64,000 nucleotides of DNA from Lasiosphaeris hirsuta (lineage: Eukaryota; Ascomycota; Sordariomycetes; Sordariales; Lasiosphaeriaceae). Location of the stretch: positions 2,852,001 to 2,916,000 of the forward strand of contig JAUKUA010000006.1 in NCBI GenBank assembly GCA_030549175.1, written 5' to 3'. Below, piece after piece: positions 22,962 to 34,883 of the stretch. The first letter of the stretch is position 1, and every line of letters begins with the position of its first letter. The notes under the pieces were generated by a model, which was not told the origin of the DNA, did not search any database, and was given only the letters and a program-made list of their open reading frames with translations. A program made the position numbers and the translations under genes.

Positions 22962-24393
22962 TGACTGGGGGCAAGCATGGAAGGGTGCGTGGGCGGAAGC
23001 AATTGGATTGCATTAGCAATGGCGTTGGGCCCTGTTTTTTTTTTTTTCTTCTTTTCAATTTTATAGCACACTTCGTCTTTGCGTTGTTGATTCCCTGCTA
23101 GAGATAGGAATTTGGCGTGGAACTGCACTCAATCGTCGACCTGGCACAAGCCATCTGTTGATTGGCTGATCGCGTCTGCTGGGCGAGGGACTAATAATGT
23201 GCGAAAGTCAGGGAGGTGGATCCTCCAATGAGGTCACCGGACGTTAAGGTTCTCTCCTGTGCAGTGCCGAGTGCCGCTCCGAACAAACTTCAAACGCGGT
23301 AGCAGAGACTCTGGAAGATTCCGAGGGGTATGTGGCTTGTAGTGTAGCATGTGGTACCTGGCATCCCGGAGAAACCGTTGAGAGCATCTGAAGCACCCAC
23401 CCACCCTGCGAGACCGCTCATCACATTCAATCGACTATGCTCAGCCTTGCGAATGGATGGAACCCACATGATGTTGGCAGGTCCAGGGCTCTGTGAAACT
23501 GCGGGGGTGTCAAGCGCCAATCTCGGCACCCCGCTGGCGCTTAACGCGAAGTCACCAACAATTGCAAGAGAAAAAAACTGTGATAGAGCAGCGCACGAAG
23601 GAACTGAGAACTGACCTGGGGTGGGGACGACGAGCGGGACGAGGTTGTTGTTACACAAGTTTGGATGAGGCGACAGGGCATGCGTCGCTACAGTCGGGCA
23701 ATTGCTGGTTCGCCGACGTCGGGCCAGTCCCAGGGCAAGTCCTAGGCCAAGTTGAGGGCTTGGCAGCGGGCCGATGAGGACTTGGAGGGAGTGGAGCACC
23801 GTGATGGCAAGGGATGGCCAAGCGGAGGCCAGGCCATGGCTTGCGGGCTCTCCTCCAATTCGCTCCTTGCATCTAGCCTTTGGCGCTAGTGGTAGGCCCG
23901 CGGTCGCCCTTCTTCGTCGCCCCGTCGTAGCTAAACCAAACCGCCTCTTCCCTCTCTCTCACCTTCACCACCAGCCACCCCTCCCCCCATCGTCGTCGTC
24001 GCAAAACACGGAGTGACTGACCAGTCCCTCTCTCCCCACGCGCGACACAGGCTCCCTTTTCCCCTCGACACGCGCATCCCATTCTCCAGGAATTGATACC
24101 CTCACACTGCGCGCGCCCACAACTTGGAAAAAATTTTCCCCAGCCGCGTGCCTCTCAACAGGAGTTGGGGCTTTTGGCGGGCGCATCCCAAACGGTGGTC
24201 ACACCTGAAGCTCCCCATCCTTTCCCGCCATCAAGACCCCACCCATAGCTTGTGAAGTGCGGGCCACAAACGTGGACCATCCAGGCACCCAGACATCTCC
24301 TCTAAATAGGCAGAGTCACATCCAGCCTGTTCCAAGCTGCTCTCCCTCATCTTCTACCCCCAGCCTGATCAAGGAACCCATCGATCTGCCAAT
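22962..24393. other. Intergenic, promoter of the SR-protein gene
   Basis: No gene is recognised. The distal half resembles 3' UTR sequence with a T-rich block at about 23035-23060. The proximal half (about 23870-24390) is pyrimidine-rich, with many CCTC/TCCC runs, as is common ahead of highly expressed fungal genes. Confidence 0.55.
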
Positions 24394-26188
24394 ATGACTG
24401 AGGTATCGTCGACCCGCCTGTACCTGGGCAACCTGCCCCGGGCCGGTGAGTTTTCCTCTCCATCACGCGTCGCTCCCCTCTCCCTCCCTACTTCTGCTAT
24501 CTTCTCCCGTCGCCATATCTGTTGCCGCCATCGTCACCGTATGTAGGTGCGCCGCTGACTCCCGCCCTACAGCTACCAAGGCCGATGTCGAAGCCCACTT
24601 CGCAACACATGGCACCGGCGAGATAACCGAGATCAAGCTCATGAATGGCTTTGGTTTTATTGAGTACAAGGACGCAATGGATGCCAGAGATGTCGTCCCT
24701 GGTAAGTTCACCCCCAAGCTGCTTGCAGTGCCTGGACGACGACGAACACTTGGCTGATGAGATGCGCGCGCCTCTAGCTTTCCGTACGTTCAGGCCCTTG
24801 GATGGACACCCCAGATATCCCTGATCAACCCCCGATGGTTCCCTGGCTAATAGCAAGCTCGAAGATGGATCCGACTTCATGGGCGAGCGCCTGACTGTCC
24901 AGTTCGCTCGAGGCACCCGTCACCGAGAAGCGAACGGTTTCAACAACCATGAGCGCAACAACGCTCCCCGGCCCCGCCGCACTCCGCATCGCATGCAAAT
25001 CAGTGGACTCCCCAATGATACGAGCTGGCAGGTCTGTTCTATTCCACTTCCTTTTCCGCGGATTAAAACTATGGATTTCTCCCCCCTTGCTCCCACGGCT
25101 ATTTTGGAACGGGCCTGCTCCCATGGCCTGAGAATAATTTCTCCTCCCATCTCAACTTTGGTCAACCGGTCCAGAAGGACTTACACTTCCACCCACGACG
25201 TCTTGATGAACGGGATGGATCGCTGGCCGTCTTCTTGGTCGGCACACCTCCCGGGGCCGTGATTGTCAAGCCGGTCCGACGCCCATCCATGTTGCCCTCC
25301 CCATCCCGTCATTAGCTAGTATTTGTTGATTTTGTTGGCGGCTAAATATTCCGAGCCGGACTATCTACACTGGATGGACTTGATGGACACTGGCTCTTTC
25401 GCATTGGATAATCGCCACTACCAACTCCTGGGCTTCGACTTACATGGACTATGGCTTTAGGACCTGAAAGACTTCGCTCGACAGTCCGGCCTTGATGTCG
25501 TCTACTCCGAGACCGGCCGCAATGGCAATGGTGAAGGGCATGTTCCCTACAATCCCGCCTGTAATACTAGTAGGGTTTCCTTGCTAACCCATATTAGCTT
25601 CGTCGAGTTTGAGACTGCCGCCGACCTAAGAACTGCAGTGGAGAAGCTCGATAGTCGTGAGTTCAAGGGTCAGCGTGTGATCTGTGTGGCAAATGTGAGA
25701 AGTTCCACGACTCCACTCTGCAACCTGTTCCTAACCTTTGCGATCAGACCCAGCCTGATGTTCCTCCCAGAGGCGACCGGACCCGCTCGCGGTCCCCGCG
25801 TCGTCCTTATCCCCCCCCTGCCGATGATGAATACAGACGTGGCCCGGCTCCCCGGAGCGGCGGCTACAGTCCCCGTCGGGAGGGCGGCGGCGGTGGTTAC
25901 AGAGACGGCTATCGCGACCGGTCTCCTCCTCCCCCGCGCCGGGACTACTACGATGACAGAAGAAGTGGCGGTTACCGCTCTCCTCCCCGCCGTGGCCCCA
26001 TGGATGATTATCCGCCGCCTCGTCGCTACGACGATCCCTACCGTGGCGCTCCTCGTGACTACCCACCTGACCCGTACATGAATGGGCGAGCTCCGTATGA
26101 CCGCCGCCCACCCCCGCCGGATTTCCCGCCCCCGCGTGATGGCTATCCGCGAGAGCCTTATCCTCGTGAGTATGAGCGGCGGTACTAG
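24394..26188 (+). CDS. SR-type RNA-binding protein, two RRMs and RS/Gly-rich tail
   Basis: This is a pre-mRNA splicing or mRNA-export factor of the SR/Npl3-like class. Exons are 24394-24445, 24573-24701, 24778-24783 (a 6-nt microexon), 24865-25031, 25461-25537, 25598-25694 and 25748-26188, totalling 322 residues. RRM1 (about 8-75) has RNP2 LYLGNL and RNP1-like NGFGFIEY. The microexon restores the family sequence VVPAFHGSDFMG. RRM2 (about 100-175) starts MQISGLPNDTSWQDLKDFARQ; this invariant SWQDLKDF heptapeptide region marks the pseudo-RRM of SR proteins. The tail has RSRSPRR, then Arg/Gly/Tyr/Pro-rich repeats ending EYERRY. Intron 5 has a GC donor (GCATGT). Intron 4 is 429 nt, against 53-127 nt for the others. 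All exon joins keep frame. I infer possible splicing-based autoregulation. Confidence 0.9.
24778..24783 (+). other. 6-nt microexon of the SR-protein gene
   Basis: The six bases CTTTCC are flanked by CTCTAG on the left and GTACGT on the right. The left intron is 76 nt (GTAAGT donor, GGCTGATG branch). The right intron is 81 nt (GTACGT donor, GGCTAATA branch, GAAG acceptor). Including it gives PAFHGSD, the sequence I know from this family; skipping it gives PDGSD, still in frame. Confidence 0.8.
25032..25460 (+). other. 429-nt intron 4 of the SR-protein gene
   Basis: This intron starts GTCTGT, a weak donor, and ends CTTTAG. It joins SWQ to DLKDF within RRM2 in phase 0. It is the longest intron in the window by more than threefold. 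A long in-frame read-through would meet stop codons, so retention or a cryptic exon would truncate the protein. Confidence 0.75.
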
Positions 26189-27632
26189 GAGGACCCAGAT
26201 CCCTTTCGCGAATACAGAAGCCATTGCAGCAATCAGCAGGAAGAAGAAGATTGGGCATGCATGTATATCTTGGCGAAAGTGAAGAGTAGGATCAAGACAT
26301 TTAGCCTCCAAACATCGAGGCCTTGACCGGAGACAGAAAGCTTGAACTGGAAACATCAACACGAAAATCGACGCGAATAACAAAGCCTTCCTCAATCTTC
26401 CCCGCTCATTTCTCGGGAGGAATCCCCGTCGAAGCCGAGATAGCTGGAAAGCAAAACCACTTGGTCATCATCGATGGTCAGGCGGGATTGTGTGTTCTCC
26501 GCTAGATTGGAGAATAAAAAAAAAAAAGACTTCGAACTTCTCAGCGACTGAACTTGTTCCGGATGCTACAATACCCAGCATTCCACGATTAGTCATGACG
26601 TCTGGGATTATGTGATGGGTATTGGGTAACAGTGGATGGATGATGAATGTCTTTCATTTGATGCTTCGGTGGTTATCTCCTTGGGTTTCGGGGGAAATGC
26701 TCTGGTCTACGATGCCTGGTCATACCCATGGGCCCGCTGCTATGTGGACTACGCGCAGATACCAGCTACTTAGCGCTTTTCGTCCTGCGGTTTCATTTTC
26801 GCGAAAACAGTACTGGGTATGATACAGGTTGTGTTGTCTTTTTTTGAAAGGGGAATAAGGAAGGGCAGGGTGGTTTTCTTTTCCAGGTTGCGGATTAGGC
26901 TTGTCGGATGTGTATGTGTAAATGAGGTTTGGTTTTCAAGGTTTTCTGTTGCGTGGTCACGTCTATGCCTACTCGAGTATAGCTTTCCGATGGAGTCTCG
27001 GGCTGTGGCGATGCACGAAACAGAAGAAACAAACGGTGCGGAATATGATAGCTTTTTTTTCTCCTTTGTCAAGCTGGCGAATGGTTTTTCTGTTGAGGTG
27101 TGGAGGACAATACCGGTTCTGGGCGTACAATCTTTTCCTACCTAGGCAGTTCCAGACTAGGCGGTAGCTTTACGTCTTTGTAGGTAGCGAGAATGGGGTA
27201 TTGCGAAAATGGTATTTATTGTCTGTTATCATGTGCAATTGAGCGATATGTGGTTACGTATTGGGATTGGAGCTACTTCCACGGCGCTGTTTTACGGCGC
27301 TGTTTTGTGCATGTCAATTGTTGATAAAAGGGGGGCGGTACCTTATTAGGACACCTTATCATACTCTCCCAAGCCCATGAATACTGTCAGGAGAAAAGCA
27401 AGACAGAAACTCAAATTCCGCTTCTATCTCATCGGCTGTCGGTTCGCTCGAGTATCTCTGACCTTCATAAATACTTTTTGTATGCACCGTAAACTTTTGT
27501 CACATCGGGACCCCGTGAAAAAAGCAAAGTCACTGACTGGCCACCCGCCCCATCCGCAGCACCATGATACATATAAAAAAAGCCATAATTCGCTTCGTAA
27601 ACCTTTGATTCTCCGTGCTCAGTCTCTTGTGT
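26189..27632. other. Convergent 3' regions of SR and HECT genes
   Basis: No gene is recognised. It contains an A-rich stretch at about 26515-26528, T-runs, and an exact 13-bp tandem duplication at 27281-27306. The region is long for a convergent spacer, and part may be long 3' UTR. Confidence 0.55.
27281..27306. repeat. Exact 13-bp tandem duplication
   Basis: ACGGCGCTGTTTT occurs twice head to tail without mismatch, in non-coding DNA between convergent genes. Confidence 0.88.
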
Positions 27633-30600
27633 TCAGGCAAACCCAAACCCCTGCGCATTCTCCAATGCCATAGCCAACCTGTCCCGGAGTGTCTCCTTGT
27701 CCCTGTACTCGGGCAGCAACAGCGTTCCGTAGCAGGTATAAGAAGTAGGCAGCCTTCCTTTGCGCCCGTCTTCGCAGCCGTTCTTCTGTATGATAAACAT
27801 CATGTTCTTTACGCCGCCCACGGGAACGCGATCGCTGGCCGTCACAAACTCGAGCAGCTTGCGCTTCATGTCGTCGTCATAGCGCTTGACAATGCTCCAG
27901 AAATCCTTGATGGTGCGGTGGCCCGCGTCCCAGCCGACGTAGCGCGCGTGGCGGCGCAGCTCCCCAATGTCAATCTCCTGGATGCCCTCGACGATGGACT
28001 GCAGAATGGCGGGCGTGAGCAGCTTCAAGCTCCTCACGTGCAGACAAGCGCGGAAGCCACGTTGAAAGGCCTCGAACTGCGGCTTCACCGACACGTCGGC
28101 CAGGTAGCGGATGTAGTCGGACACGTAGGCGTTGCGATTCGCGTTGGTTACGAGCGGTGCATCGGCCGGGTTGCCTTCCTGAGGCGACGGGTGCAAACCT
28201 GACTGCCATGCCATTTCTGGAAACTGGGGCCACTCGTCCCGCTCCGACAAGTTCGTGGCCTGGGGCTTCATCTCCCTGGTGACATGCTCACCAAAGACTA
28301 AAACCGAAAACTCGTAGGTGCGTAAGAATACGTTCTCGACTAGCCCGTCCTTCTCATCCCACTCTAGCAGTTTTGTGAGACCATTGGCCAGGTCAGGCCA
28401 GCCATCAGCGATATGGTGGAGTTCTGTAACCGGCTCTCCAAGAAGTTTACGGTAGAGCGCCTTCGGGAATGTCACCGGAAGGGTTAGTCCGTTATATACG
28501 GCAAGCGAGACAAGCATACCAATCAGCTCAAACTTCCACTTCGGCTCCATTGACCCAGGCACGAACCAGGTCATACGCGTCCTTTCGTCGACGGCGAAGG
28601 CGCCGTAGTCTGGGTTCAGAGCTTCGGCAATGGCCATTCTAAAGAATTCCTGCTGCACACCGCCCGAGTCGAAGCCTTCCTCGCCCATTTGCTCTCCGAG
28701 GTGGACCTTGAGGGGTCTCTGCAATTCTCTTTCCTCCCTGCGCCATAGCTGATTAAAGGCGTCCTGCAGAACGCTCTCTCGCTTGATATCAAGGATGAGG
28801 TATTTTGAGGCTGCCGCCTTCAGCTGCTCAGACAAAACATCGCGGTGGTGAGTGCTGAGGTTCGACCGAATCGAAATCGCGTCTATACGTTCCTGGAGCG
28901 AGGTAGCCTCTTCGAACGCCCGACTCATTCTGGAAAAATTGATGGCCCTAAAGTAGGACACCAGGGTAGCCGGGTTGAAAATGTAGGGGAAGTCTAGGAG
29001 ATGCAGCTTTCGGCGCGTAGACACGTGGGACAGCCACGCAACGGGCATTTGCATGGTGTCCATTCGGTCCGCAAAGTACTCGGACCTGAATTGAGCATCG
29101 CCAAGAAGAAGGTCCTGACGTTTCTCGTCTAAGCGCAACTGTCAGCCGAGATATCAATTCGGGCTAGGTTTCAGAAACTTACACATAGCCTTGATCAGAG
29201 CCAGGGCGCCACCGAAAGGCCCATCTCCCGAAACTTCGGGGCTGCCATTCCAGTCATTCAGCATTACCGCCCTTGCCCAGTCGAGTAGCAGAATAGGAAC
29301 GCGAGCTTCGTGTAGTGTGCGATCGGAAAAGGAGAAATTAAGGATATAAACGGCATCCATGTTGAGAAAGTCCAGCTGGGAGAAGAGTGGGGCTAGGATA
29401 TCCTCTCCTTTGGCGTCGTACTCTGACGCGGTCTGGACGTTTGACTCTGTAATATCGTCATAATAGCGGCGTGTTGTGATGGCTGTAAATAGCCGCCTTG
29501 CCAGCCGGAGAGCGAGCTCGTCAGTAAAGATGTCCTCATATTGAAGACAGAGCTCGACGGGTTGTTGTGCAACCGAGCCGCTCCCTGCCAGACTCAAGCC
29601 GTGTGATCTGATTCTGGAAATATCTTGCAGCTGCCGTGAGTCCGTCACCAGAGGCGCTGCGGCAACCAGAGCGTGGAGGCATATTGACATAAGTCGTCCC
29701 GCTTCCGAATTGGAGAGGGCATTCTCATGCTGGGGGAAGAGTTTTGCGGTCGGCGAGCGCAAGGATTGGAGGGGCTTGGGCGGAGCAAAAAGGCTCCCAG
29801 CAGCCATCCAAAGACTGTTAAAGACCAAGCTTGGCGCGACTCTCGTCATTCTTAACATGCAATACCAGAGGGTCTGAGAGTCGTAAAGCTGGCCCTTCAA
29901 AGTAAACGACCGAAGTGCGAGCTCCGGATCACTCAAGACGTAAAAGAAAGTCTGCTCCATAAACAGCTTCCACTCTAGCCTCAGCTTGGCAGAAGACGTA
30001 AGTCCCGCCTTCGATCTCCGCCTAAGAGGCTTCCCCCGATTAGCGTATTTGTTATGGAATCTTGTGATAGATGGAGGTTCAAGCATATGCTTCTCGGCGG
30101 TGCCATCTTCCTGGATAACATCACAAATGAAATCCACGATATCCGCATTTAGCTTAGAGAGAGTCTGTGGGTAAACATTTTCGTCGTCAGAATCAGAGTC
30201 CACAGTTGCGCCCTGATTGGAGCTATTGCTGCAGGAGCGCTCCGAAGTGACGCCTGACGCAGCGATGTCCCTGGGACTTGTTGATTCACTGCTTCTAGCT
30301 CCATCTAACTGCGCCCGGCCAACTTTGGACTTGAAGTCGACGGGCTTCAGAGGTGGCATTTTTTCCAAGGTGACATCATCAAAGAAGCCTGCAGACGAAA
30401 GCTGTGATATTGGGCGAGACAAGGTTGAGTTCGTTGTCTTAATGGCTCGCACGTTCCTATCTGTCACGCCGCCATTCGCCCTAGGAGACTTCAATAAGCC
30501 AGGGAAAGAATCGTCTGATAGTGTCTCTGGTGCAAAAGGGTCGATTGAAAGTTGACGTTTTGGTTGTTTGGTGGTTGACGGGGCTCTAACTTTTGCGTTG

Positions 30601-31705
30601 GAATTACGACGTTGAGATCCAGACCGAGAGACCGGCGGCGCATCTCGATGTTGTCGGTCTTCTTTCAGGTCAACTGGGCCATTAACTTTATTCGGGTCTC
30701 CGTTAGTCTCGACGAATTGGCCAGAAGACGCATTCCCTGACTTTTGCCGAGGCGATAGTGAACCGTCGTCCTGGGTTGCTCTGATGTCGTTCGTCGTCAT
30801 AATTCGGTCGCTGGAGCCAGCCTCAGTTTGAAAGACTTGGGCCTTTTGAGACATCTGCTCAATGGCAGCCGGCGTCAACCACTCTAGCATCTTGAAAGCC
30901 ACAGTCCCGAAAACATTTGCCGCAAACGACCGATAGTCTGTGCTGACGGCCGTCTCCGTCACCGCGAAGCCGGACTTTTGTGCCTGATCCTGCTGATGGT
31001 CGTCCCCCGATGAACTCCCAGGCCTTGATTTCTCTCTTGATTCACCAATATCACTGCCATTGAGCGTCCCATTCCGAGTCCGGACCGGATTCGACTGCAG
31101 GCTACTCCCATTGCCCTTAGCTAGAGCCCCGCGGCCTGCGGCGGCGCGCCCTTTGGAAGAAGGCGATGAGCTGGGATCGTCACGTAATTTCTGGCTCGGC
31201 AAGAAAACGAGGGAGTTGAGAGCAGCAGGGGGCGCTTTTGGAGGCCTCAGCCCTAGGCAAAGCCCCGATTCCGGGTTGTCTTGGCTCGCCAAGTATGTGG
31301 CCAAAGTCCTAGAGCTCGTTGTGTTATATCTTCGTATTGGGGCCCGGCCGGCTAGTCGTTTCCGGCAGGTGAAGCAAGTCGGTGTCGAGCAGTACTCGGA
31401 GCCGCAACCTTCGTGAAGTTGTACAATGAACCTGTAACGGTTAGCTGGTGCAAAGTCTAGAAGCCGCAGGGTAGCGCTCACTTCTGCACGAGAAGCTGGA
31501 AGTTATGCCGCCGGCTCGCCTTGTGGATGGTATATACCCTCTTCGGGTTGTCGATATCCTCAACCAGGTCCCTCAGCTCGCCCGGCGCATCCCACGGCAG
31601 TCTTGCGAAGCGCGCCTCTTCCCAGAGGCCAGCCAAAATATCGAGGTCGCTGGGGCTTCCATGGTTGTAACCGCCATCGGCTGGCCTTGAAGCATCTGGA
31701 GTCAT
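27633..31705 (-). CDS. HECT E3 ubiquitin ligase with AZUL zinc finger (E6AP/Hul4 type)
   Basis: This enzyme transfers ubiquitin to substrates through a HECT thioester. Exons are 31705-31482, 31431-29183 and 29128-27633; the introns are 50 nt (GTGAGC...ACAG) and 54 nt (GTAAGT...TTAG). The product is 1322 residues from the ATG at 31705; an in-frame ATG at 31804 would add 33 residues. An AZUL-type zinc-binding site appears at about 84-97 with Cys spacing 4-4-2 (CGSEYCSTPTCFTC). A long Ser-rich region follows (about 130-500). The N-lobe has LKVHLGEQMGEEGFDSGGVQQEFF, and the C-terminus carries LPTSYTCYGTLLLPEY with the catalytic Cys at about 1290, 33 residues from the end. AZUL plus HECT is the UBE3A arrangement; yeast Hul4 is the nearest named fungal relative. 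The gene is divergent from rei1. Confidence 0.94.
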
Positions 31706-33066
31706 GACATGGACGTTGGGGGGAGGTGGACGAGCAGTAGTAAGACGCGTGATGGAAGTAAAGTGCTGGTGAGATACTCCGTAGCGATACCGCTGAGGGA
31801 GCACTGCGTTGGCTCAATCGTTCGATAGCTCGATTGGGATTGGGCCGAGTGATGGTTGGCGACAGGCGAAAGAAGATGCAATTAGACAGGTAGCATGTAT
31901 CAGGTGGTCTTTGCGATGAGGTCGAGGAGTGGTCGCGCGTATGTCGATTCAAGACGGACCGGATCCTTAGGGTTGAGGCTTCGCAGTTGACCAGTCGAGT
32001 TGCGGCATCCAAGTTGTTGCGCACGGGGAATTCTGGAGAACCAGGCTGCAAGTCGCAGCGCGCGGGCCTGTCCTGCACAGCCAATAGTAGCTAAATGAGT
32101 AAGCAGGGGTGCTTGCCACGCCCGCTGCCTTTGCTCTCCACCTTCCCGCCGACTTTCCACTTTCCTCGGAGCCGCATATCGTCAGCTGCTGCTCTCTGGT
32201 ATTCCAGCTGACGGAGCGGCGATTTTCCCATGAGGCATTCTTATTCACGCTCGCCGGCGCAGTCACAGCAGACATGCTGAACAATCAGTTGGGCCACACA
32301 TGTGCTTATTTGCACTTCTCCTATTTGCCCTTTCAGTGCCTTGTGGCCGTGCCGGAACAAGTACCTGGCATGCGCAAACTTTGCCGCACACGACCATTGA
32401 AGATGACTCGCAATCGGGGACTGGAAATATCGATGTTTTGTGTTGCGCCAGACCTGTGGCCCGAGCCATCCAGTGGCACATGAGAGCGTTGGCTCCAAAT
32501 ACACAGGGCGTGCCCAGGGCTTCCCGTGTGCCAAGCAACCGCAAACTCGCGGCGATTGGGCTGTGATTGGACTGTGACGTTGTGACGTACCTGAGACCCC
32601 CCCACCAAAGAGTTTAAGGGCAAGCAGAAACCGCCACCAAAAATTGGTTCAAACATTCACTCCCGCGGGGTCTTTATTAACGAGCCTTCACCCTCCCACC
32701 GATTTTGCCCATTCCACCGGCTAATCCTGCACACACGATCCCTCACACAAGCCCCCGATCGGCTTCCTCTTCTCCAACCCGCGGCTGTCTCGACCGTTCG
32801 CCTGCGCGCAATCCACCTCGAACATCGAGCGCCGTCGTCCCTCGATCACTTCGTAGTCGCTCGCCCACCTCGCCCAGTACCCCGCTACTGACGTCCCGAC
32901 CCTCCGACAAGCCCCGCGCTGGTCTTCGATCGTTCCTCACCTGTTCCCTAAGTCCAAGTGACGAGCGGACGCTTCGGATTATTCAGGGCATTCTTAGGTC
33001 ACCTGCTTGCACCGCATCCCCCGTCACACAGCACTCACGCCGCACAACCGTTGAGAAAGCGGCAGA
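31706..33066. promoter_or_regulatory. Divergent promoter between the HECT ligase and rei1
   Basis: A 1.36-kb head-to-head spacer with no gene recognised. The 350 bp before rei1 are CT-rich (about 32690-33050), as is usual for fungal 5' UTRs of ribosome-related genes. The 100 bp before the HECT start are within the possible longer N-terminus. Confidence 0.55.
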
Positions 33067-34883
33067 ATGGCGACTATTTCCGGCAGCAGGGCCGCTCCTG
33101 TCAGCGATGCCCTAATGGCCATCGATGTTGGCACTTCGCACCCGTACACTTGCAACACGTGCCAGGTCGCTTTCCGCAATAGCGACCTCCAGAAAGCGCA
33201 CATGCGCGGCGATTGGCAGTAAGTGCAAGACAAGTTCTGGTGTCGTTCCGATGACCCATGCGCAGTACTTGGAGGCTTACACCTGTCTACAGTCGGTACA
33301 ATCTCAAGCGCCGCGTTGCATCGCTCCCCCCCATCTCGTCAGAGATGTTCACCGAAAAGGTCCTGCAGGCTCGTGTTGCTTCCACGGTCCAGGCGGACAA
33401 GGCCGGCTTTGAGAAGTCGTGCGACGCATGCCAGAAGACCTACTACAGCGAGAACTCGTACCGCAACCACATTGGTAGCTCAAAGCACAAGGCTAGACTG
33501 GCAGCCGTTCTCGCCCGGTCCAACGGCAAGGTCGACGATGAGGCAAGCTCGATGATGAGCTCGACATTCTCGCTGGGAGATCCTGCCGAGGCCAAGTCCG
33601 TGGTCGACTCCGACGCTGAGGAGGAATTCAATGAAGTTGTGGAGGGTCTCAAGAAGACTGCTTTGACTGAAGGAGTATCGCCTCTCTCTCGACCGTCAAA
33701 CCCGCCTCTATCGGCCGCGGAGCAGCGCAAGGAAGAGCATCCCGTTTCACTGTCATCGAGCGAGGATCACTCGGCATCGATGACTCCTTCGACTGCAACT
33801 CCCGTTCCCTCAGCCAAGCCTGGGCCTGCCCCGACTCTGAAGACCTGCCTATTCTGCAATTACGAGTCCCCCACAGCTCCTCTCAACGTCATCCATATGG
33901 AGCGCATCCACGGCATGTTCGTCCCCGAGAAGGAATACTTGGTAAACCCCGAGGGTCTGCTCGCGGCCCTGCAAACTCGTGTCTTTGAGCTTCACGAGTG
34001 CATTAGCTGCGGTAAGCCAAGGAAGGATGCCTTCGCAGCACAGACGCACATGCGGGACAAGGGTCATTGCCAGATTCCGTACACCACTGAGGCAGAACAG
34101 CTCGAGATTGGAGAGTTCTACGACTTCCGGAGTACCTACTCAGATGACGAGGACGACTCAGACAATGAGTCAACTGACGGTGGCGAGGCGAAGCCCAAGA
34201 GTGGTGCCAAGCTTGGTGCCAAGAGGCCCTCCAAGGTTACCGGTGAGGACGGTGAAGAGCGTGAGGATGACGGATGGGAGACAGACAGTTCCGCATCTTC
34301 TCTTGATTCTGACGATCTCCACGCTGTCCCCGCTGAGCACCATTACCACCAATATGAGCGCTTAGACAAACACCCGCATCATTCACGTAACGATCAGCGC
34401 GCACACCACCGAAATGATGGATGGCACGCCCACAACCATAGGCGCGCCCTTGCTGTCTTTTATGACGAATTTGAGCTCCACCTTCCGTCGGGCAAGTCTG
34501 TCGGTCACCGTTCGCTTAACAAATATTACCGTCAGAACTTGCACAGTCACCCCAGTCCCCAAGAGCGCGCTGAGCGTGCCGAGCGCCTAGTTCTCGAGGA
34601 GGCAGAGTCATCACGGAACAGGATGGACGTCGGCAGCGATGAGGAGCAAGCACAGCAGCTCTCGCGCCGTGACAATGCCGCCCATGGTCGCACCGTCATC
34701 AACCGCGACTACCTCGGCCTTGGTGTCCGTGGCAACATTGCGGACCCCAATCTTGGTGAGGTCAAGAAAGTGGTTATGCGAGGCCGCAAGCAAGAGTTTG
34801 GTGGCCGCCAGGCTGTGCATACGAGCGGCAGCAAGATCTACTTCAAGCAAGTGCATCGCAACCCCGTTTCGTATCTCAGGTAG
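33067..34883 (+). CDS. rei1: Pre-60S ribosome maturation factor, C2H2 zinc-finger protein
   Basis: Rei1 and its paralogue Reh1 act in cytoplasmic maturation of the 60S subunit; Rei1 probes the peptide exit tunnel and helps release Arx1/Alb1. Exons are 33067-33218 and 33293-34883, with a 74-nt intron (GTAAGT...ACAG). The product is 580 residues, longer than yeast Rei1 (393), as is usual in filamentous fungi. Zinc finger 1 is at about 27-51 (YTCNTCQVAF...HMRGDW); the intron follows it and splicing gives DWHRYNLKRRVASLPPIS, a family hallmark. Finger 2 is CDACQKTYYSENSYRNH, finger 3 is CLFCNYESPTAPLNVIHM, and finger 4 is CISCGKPRKDAFAAQTHM. Acidic stretches, a His-rich insert (about 415-450) and the conserved C-terminal NRDYLGLGVRGN block follow. 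Yeast and fungi may carry one or both paralogues, so rei1 against reh1 is not settled. Confidence 0.94.
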
